DNA of 11,600 nucleotides from Bacteroidaceae bacterium. Lineage in GTDB: Bacteria > Bacteroidota > Bacteroidia > Bacteroidales > Bacteroidaceae. The position numbers and the translations under genes were made by a program. Positions within the stretch are counted from its first letter, which is position 1; each line of letters opens with the position of its first letter. The notes beneath the pieces are model-generated. The model was given only the letters and a program-made list of their open reading frames with translations, did no database searches and was not told the origin of the DNA. The stretch is taken from contig JAFTTD010000261.1 of NCBI GenBank assembly GCA_017466965.1, positions 1 to 11,600 of the forward strand, read 5' to 3'. Shown here one piece after another: positions 6,970-11,600 of the stretch.

Positions 6970-8925
6970 TTAGTTTTTGATATTATCCAATTCATCCAAA
7001 TAACAAGAGTTCTGAACGAGTGCAGGGTTCACCTTCATTTCATTCTTTGAGACAGGCATGTACATGAAGTCCATCTGCACCATCTTGTTAGCGACAGCAC
7101 CGCCATTTGTTTCAGCGAACTTCGTTGCCAAAGCCCTGCGGTACTCTGAAGTGTTGCCGATTCTTCTTGCAGAACGAACGAGGTCGAAGTAGCGCTTTCC
7201 TTCGAAGAGGAACTCACGTCTGCGCTCGTTCATCAACAGCGAATGATATTCATCATAAGTAGTTGGCTGAGTTGGGGCATATTTAGGCTGCGTCTTCACC
7301 ACAGGATTTGAGCGGCGGTACACCGCAGAAATCAAGTCGTACGCATCCTTTCTCAGCTCGTCAGCAGTAGCGAGGTTTGAGCCAGACACTGCAATTGAAG
7401 ATGCGCGAGTCTTAATCTCTGTGCCCTCTGCGCCCTCAGCGCCCTCAGTGCCTTCTGTACCTTCAGTGCTTTCACCGCCTTCGATTGCTCCTTCTTCGCC
7501 TTCAACCTCTTCGCCTTCGCCTTCTTCCGGTTCAGCAGCAATAGCATCCATGTTGAATGCGAGCTCTATTTCTGCTTCTGCACGGAACAGCATCACTTCA
7601 GTCAGACGATAGAGAATCCAGTTTGGTTCCTGGCTACTGCTATAAGACTGTGTCTGGGTAGCAGGAGTGAAGGTTGTACCCACACGTCCGTAATCTGCGT
7701 TAGGGTCACCAGCCTGATTGTTACCTACTACATACTTATAAATGTTGTAGCCACCTGATGACTCATTGAAGTAGAATGATGAGATAGAACGGTAGTCTGA
7801 TGGAACAGAGAACAATCTCTCATTAGAATAGCTTGCGCTGTTTTCCGGCTTGCCTTCCAGCACCTTGTCTGCTGCAATCACAGCCTGCTGAGAAGAGCCT
7901 TCTCCGTACATATTCCACAGTGCACTATTAACCGTTTCTTGACCACGATAATAGAAAGTGATTTCGAAGAGTGTCTCGAAAGAATTGCCATCACCGAAGA
8001 TAGAGTTCGTAGCCAAAGGACCTCCGTTGTTCGTTCCCGGGGTAAGTTCCTCAGCCAAGAGCGGATAGCCATACTCGTTATACACTTCCTTGTCAATGAC
8101 AGTTCTCAAGTCAAGGTTCTCAATATCATTTGTTTCATACTGCTTAATCTTGTAGTTGAGCACCCAGTCAGCGTTTTCGATACACTTTCTGTAGTATTCA
8201 TTCTGCTCAGCCTTAGAGAGGTTGTAGTCAGAAGCACGCCAGAGATAGAGTTCAGAAAGGAGAGCATACATGGCAACGCGTGTTACGCGACCTGTATTTT
8301 TCGCCACTTCAGAATAACGGTTCGGCGCAAAATTCTTACATCCCTCAATGTCTGTGATGAGCGAATCGAGGATAGTCTCAAACTTAGTCTGTGGCAGACG
8401 GTATGTCTGATTGTCATCGAGCGATGCCTCAAAAGTGAAAGGCACATCTTTGAATGTCTTGATGAGTGTCAGATAAGAATAAGCGCGGATGAACTTACAC
8501 TCAGCCACATTGATTCTATAGTCAGACTCCGTGTAGTTCGGGTCCTTAGCTTTCACCACCGGAGCTTCCTGCAGAACTACATTACAGTAATTGATAGCCT
8601 TATACATTGGTGCCCAATCACAGAATGCGTTAGTTGTCTTGAGGCTTCCTTTCATCAAGAATCTCAGGTCTTCCGAAATGCTGTTACCTGGCTGCGTATT
8701 GTCCGAACGATTTTCGCCCCATGTAATCAATCTTTCCACGTAACTGCTGCTCTGCATTCCCAGATAGGATGCGGCTACGACACTCTCAACATCATCCTTG
8801 TTCGTCCAGAAGTTCTCGTACACGACCTCGTTGAGAGGCAACAAGTCAATGTCACAAGAGCTGAAGCCAAAACCTACAGCAACAGTCGTTGCAGCGGTAA
8901 TCATTATATTTTTTATCTTTTTCAT
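6970..8925 (-). CDS. SusD/RagB-family nutrient-binding surface lipoprotein
   Basis: This 651-residue lipoprotein is the likely lid and ligand-binding partner of the SusC encoded just upstream. Its signal peptide (1-23) ends in lipobox FSSC with the lipidated Cys24. The following DIDLLP fits the usual SusD mature start and has acidic residues seen in surface-export signals. SusD landmarks appear in order: a TPR-like helix at 104-122 (WAPMYKAINYCNVVLQE), AECKFIRAYSYLTLIKTF at 141-158, GRVTRVAMYALLSELYLWRA at 212-231, NWILYRLTEVMLFRAEAE at 435-452, the signature ERRREFLFEGKRYFDLVR at 567-584, and the closing YMPVSKNEMKVNPALVQN at 622-639. It is longer than many SusDs, partly because a Glu/Gly-rich stretch (465-503) interrupts the helix pair around 452-535. 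The ATG at 8923-8925 has only a weak purine stretch upstream, normal for Bacteroidota. The family call is secure; the ligand is not predictable. Confidence 0.97.
   Translation of the reverse strand: MKKIKNIMITAATTVAVGFGFSSCDIDLLPLNEVVYENFWTNKDDVESVVAASYLGMQSSSYVERLITWGENRSDNTQPGNSISEDLRFLMKGSLKTTNAFCDWAPMYKAINYCNVVLQEAPVVKAKDPNYTESDYRINVAECKFIRAYSYLTLIKTFKDVPFTFEASLDDNQTYRLPQTKFETILDSLITDIEGCKNFAPNRYSEVAKNTGRVTRVAMYALLSELYLWRASDYNLSKAEQNEYYRKCIENADWVLNYKIKQYETNDIENLDLRTVIDKEVYNEYGYPLLAEELTPGTNNGGPLATNSIFGDGNSFETLFEITFYYRGQETVNSALWNMYGEGSSQQAVIAADKVLEGKPENSASYSNERLFSVPSDYRSISSFYFNESSGGYNIYKYVVGNNQAGDPNADYGRVGTTFTPATQTQSYSSSQEPNWILYRLTEVMLFRAEAEIELAFNMDAIAAEPEEGEGEEVEGEEGAIEGGESTEGTEGTEGAEGAEGTEIKTRASSIAVSGSNLATADELRKDAYDLISAVYRRSNPVVKTQPKYAPTQPTTYDEYHSLLMNERRREFLFEGKRYFDLVRSARRIGNTSEYRRALATKFAETNGGAVANKMVQMDFMYMPVSKNEMKVNPALVQNSCYLDELDNIKN
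7417..7533 (-). repeat. Glu/Gly-rich insertion with a 9-base coding repeat inside the SusD gene
   Basis: Residues 465-503 of the SusD-like protein form a strongly acidic, low-complexity stretch in which 17 of 39 residues are Glu and 11 are Gly. Its last part (7417-7467) is a run of near-identical nine-base units encoding TEG, TEG, TEG, AEG, AEG, TE; the units differ mainly at third positions and by Thr/Ala swaps. The stretch lies between a SusD helix ending around residue 456 and the next helix around 522-536, so it should emerge as a loop. It is probably disordered. The unit structure suggests growth by replication slippage and possible length variation between strains. Confidence 0.85.
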
Positions 8926-8942
8926 GACTTTAGCTTGTTAAA

Positions 8943-11600
8943 TTAGAATGTAACACTTAGACCTAAAGTAAATGAACGCGCACGTGGTGTCTGGTTTGAG
9001 TCCCTGGCAGCACCGAAACCTGCCTGTGGTCCTTCAGGGTCAACACCAGAATACTTCGTGATGCAGAATACATTGTTCAGCGTGAGGTCCGCACGGAGTG
9101 AACGAATGCCAAGGCTCTTGAGCATCTCTGGCTTGAAATTGTAAGAGAGCTGAGCGTAGTTCAGACGGAGGAAAGAACAATCCTCTACGAAACGGTCAGA
9201 GCCGAGGTAGTTGTATGTGTTGAAGTTTGTCTTGGTTGTTGCTGCGCGTGGGATGCGTGCAATATCACCTTCATTGTGCCAACGCCAGTTCACTGCGATA
9301 GACTGGTTGTTGTTTGATGACATACTTTCCAGACCCATGCGAGCAGCGTTGATGGTCTTCAGACCTGAACGGAAGTTGAACTGGAGGTTCAAAGACCATC
9401 CGTTATAGTGGAACTTCGTACCGAAACCACCAGTCAGCTTAGGAAGTGATGAGCCCAGATATACAATGTCAAGTTCATTGATCTGACCGTCATGGTTGAT
9501 ATCGTCGTAGATAGCGTCTCCACCTACGAATGCATATTCGCTGGCACCACCATAGTTGAAGTACATCATCTTAGGAGCGCCCTTCGCATCGTAAACCACT
9601 TCGCCAGCCTCGTTGCGAACAACCGGAGAATTTGGTCCGCTCAATCCAGGAACTTCCTCTGCTGTATATTCTGAATACTGATAAACGCCGAGGTAGCGGA
9701 ATCCGTAGATAGAACCCAGCGGGTTGTTGAGCTGAATACGTGAGAGATACTGCTCGTTGGTATAGTTAAAGTCCTCATTATGGAATTCCAGCACGGTTTC
9801 ATCCATAGAGAGGATTCGGTTGCGGTTGTTTGCGAATGAGATGTTGAAATCCCAACCGAACTTACCAATCTCAATTACTCTATTACCGTTGATGTTGAAC
9901 TCAAATCCCTCGTTACGCATAGAACCAGCATTGTGTTCGCTGAGTGTAGTGTAACCTGAAGAAGTTGGAATTCTGAAGCCAGGGTTGCGGAGGTCTCTTG
10001 TTGTACCAGTATAGATATCAACATTACCTGTAATCTTGTTCTCGAAGAAACCGAAGTCGAAACCCACCTGATAAGAAGTCTTCTTCTCCCAACGGAGGTC
10101 AACCAAGCGGATGTTTTCTGGAACGACAGAAACCTGTCCCATGTATGAGCCGCCTGTTCCGTACTTAGAGCGGAAGAGTCCTTCACCACCTGGCGCATTA
10201 CCTACGATACCCCAAGATGGACGGATAGAGAGCATTGACAGCCACTTCACCGGTTCCATGAATGCTTCATCGCTGATGTTCCAGCGCAAAGAGAGGCCTG
10301 GGAAGAAACCCCAACGACGCTCAGGACCGAAGGCTGTTGAACAGTCACCACGGAGTGTTGAAGTCACACTGTACTTGCCCTTGTATGAATAGTGTCCCTG
10401 GAATGTCACAGACTGTCTCTTCCATTCACCTGCTCCAGAACTGAAAGAACTGATAATACCTCCACCCAATGAAGAAGTGATGTCCTTGGTCGTTGGCATA
10501 TTGCGTGTGCCGGAGTTCTGTGTTGATGAGTTACCCTGAGAATATTCGTACTGTCCCAAGAGTTGGAGGCTGTGTCCTTCTGCCTTGAAATGAGGCGTGA
10601 ATATCATCTTGTGGCGAGTTGTGAGCGTGTGGCTCTTGTAGTTTGAGGCACTTGAAGTGTTGTAGTTGTCTGCAAACTGATTGTTAGAAGACAACCATCC
10701 TGGCATATAAGAGTCGTTGTCGTTAGCATTGATGTCGAAACGAATCTGTCCTTCATACTTGAGGCGTGTCTGCTCAGGCTGTGTACCCAAAATCTCATAA
10801 TGGAAGATGAATTCAGGACCAAGTCTCATGTTTCTTTCCTTCTGACGAGAATTGTAAGCCACAGCAATCGGGTTCTTGATAGCATACTGGTCACCCAAAT
10901 ATACTCGAGAAGCGTTGTAAGTACCGGTTTCCTTTGTCACCCACTGATTCATGGTATAATACTGGTCAGTAAGGTCGTTACCGTTCTCGTCTTCGCGATA
11001 GATAGAGAGGTTTGGCATCTTGCGGTAAGCATCGCCAAGCGCACCCTGAGTGTTGTTACGGTCGTTGTTCGTGTAAGTGAAGTCGAAGTTTGTTGAAACC
11101 TTGATACGGTCAGACACGAAGTAGTCGAGCGCTACGCGTGTAGTGAAACGGTCGAGATACTGGCGGATGATAGAACCTGTTGCATGCTCATAACCTCCAG
11201 AGACACGGAAGTTTGCCTTTTCACCACCACCTTGGAGAGATACATTGTGCTGCTGGTTTGTACCGAACTGCTTTACAGCATCTACCCAGTCAGTGTTGTC
11301 GTTGTACATGTGATACTCAGACCATTCTGGTGCATAAGCGATTTCCGGAATGAATTCATTAGAGTTCTTGTCAGCGAATCCAGACTGCTGGCGAGGGTTG
11401 AAGTAAGCCTCCTTCATGTACATGGTGTAGTCATCACCATTGAGGAGCTTGTAGCCATCCGGCTGCCAAGAGCCTGTGAAGCGGAAGTTGTATCGTACCT
11501 GAGTCTTACCGCGTGCACCACGCTTTGTCTTGATTTCAATAACACCGTTAGCACCACGTGAACCCCAGATGGCGCAGGCAGAAGCATCCTTCAACACCTC
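8943..11600 (-). CDS. SusC/RagA-family TonB-dependent outer-membrane receptor, N-terminus missing
   Basis: The reading frame enters at the right edge and stops with TAA at 8943-8945, giving 885 visible residues. SusC proteins are usually about 1000-1100 residues, so the signal peptide, carboxypeptidase-regulatory-like domain and early plug lie outside. The fragment opens with the conserved plug-end motif EVLKDASACAIWGSRGANGV followed by EIKTKRG. A long beta-barrel rich in aromatic, Asn and Gly residues follows. Near the C-terminus is the family's acidic loop DINHDGQINELD (9468-9503), then PKLTGGFG, and the protein ends LGLSVTF with the terminal Phe typical of barrel proteins. By family knowledge it is a 22-strand TonB/ExbBD-energised importer paired with SusD. 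The SusD gene follows after 17 bases, which supports that pairing. The GTG codon at 11595-11597 is an internal Val of the plug motif, not a start. The substrate is unknown. Confidence 0.96.
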   Translation of the reverse strand, partial: EVLKDASACAIWGSRGANGVIEIKTKRGARGKTQVRYNFRFTGSWQPDGYKLLNGDDYTMYMKEAYFNPRQQSGFADKNSNEFIPEIAYAPEWSEYHMYNDNTDWVDAVKQFGTNQQHNVSLQGGGEKANFRVSGGYEHATGSIIRQYLDRFTTRVALDYFVSDRIKVSTNFDFTYTNNDRNNTQGALGDAYRKMPNLSIYREDENGNDLTDQYYTMNQWVTKETGTYNASRVYLGDQYAIKNPIAVAYNSRQKERNMRLGPEFIFHYEILGTQPEQTRLKYEGQIRFDINANDNDSYMPGWLSSNNQFADNYNTSSASNYKSHTLTTRHKMIFTPHFKAEGHSLQLLGQYEYSQGNSSTQNSGTRNMPTTKDITSSLGGGIISSFSSGAGEWKRQSVTFQGHYSYKGKYSVTSTLRGDCSTAFGPERRWGFFPGLSLRWNISDEAFMEPVKWLSMLSIRPSWGIVGNAPGGEGLFRSKYGTGGSYMGQVSVVPENIRLVDLRWEKKTSYQVGFDFGFFENKITGNVDIYTGTTRDLRNPGFRIPTSSGYTTLSEHNAGSMRNEGFEFNINGNRVIEIGKFGWDFNISFANNRNRILSMDETVLEFHNEDFNYTNEQYLSRIQLNNPLGSIYGFRYLGVYQYSEYTAEEVPGLSGPNSPVVRNEAGEVVYDAKGAPKMMYFNYGGASEYAFVGGDAIYDDINHDGQINELDIVYLGSSLPKLTGGFGTKFHYNGWSLNLQFNFRSGLKTINAARMGLESMSSNNNQSIAVNWRWHNEGDIARIPRAATTKTNFNTYNYLGSDRFVEDCSFLRLNYAQLSYNFKPEMLKSLGIRSLRADLTLNNVFCITKYSGVDPEGPQAGFGAARDSNQTPRARSFTLGLSVTF

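Noticed and set aside
7421..7612. Pro/Ser repeat protein on the plus strand
   Set aside because: It is the reverse-strand reading of the Glu/Gly coding repeat in the SusD gene, not an independent proline-rich gene.
7939..8946. 335-codon open frame on the plus strand
   Set aside because: It lies antisense to the SusD gene, whose protein carries clear family motifs. The plus-strand translation has no recognisable domain and unlikely Cys/Arg/Ser-rich composition.

Overview
The window reads as one transcription unit on the minus strand of a Bacteroidota genome. A gut or oral Bacteroidales such as Prevotella/Segatella or Bacteroides is likely, but the genus is inferred from protein style only. 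The evidence is SusC/RagA-type TonB-dependent receptors, a SusD/RagB lipoprotein, lipoprotein signals followed by acidic residues, and A-rich translation starts without a strong Shine-Dalgarno. No tRNA, rRNA, CRISPR array, insertion sequence, phage gene or regulator was seen. No gene-free stretch exceeds about 70 bases.

In transcription order (right to left) the layout is: (1) a SusC-like outer-membrane receptor lacking its first ~200 residues, cut by the right edge (8943-11600); (2) its SusD-like surface lipoprotein (6970-8925), with an unusual Glu/Gly-rich insertion; (3) a 708-residue fasciclin (FAS1) lipoprotein (4837-6963); (4) a 634-residue FAS1 lipoprotein (2862-4766); (5) a second, more divergent SusC-like receptor (1-2859), which starts two bases after gene 4 stops and loses its C-terminus at the left edge. 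Gaps are 17, 6, 70 and 2 bases, so co-transcription is likely. The only sizeable gap (4767-4836) holds a strong hairpin whose mismatches become G-U pairs only in RNA of the coding sense.

A SusC/SusD pair forms a lidded, TonB-powered importer in the outer membrane. The two FAS1 lipoproteins carry lipobox cysteines followed by Asp-containing tails, and both have two FAS1-like domains plus a C-terminal beta-rich domain. They probably sit at the cell surface, as accessory ligand-binding proteins or as subunits of the importer complex. No glycoside hydrolase, peptidase, sulfatase or sensor is visible, so the substrate (glycan, peptide or other) cannot be assigned. The parts most worth a second look are the FAS1 pair between two SusC genes, the SusD acidic repeat insertion and the intergenic RNA hairpin.
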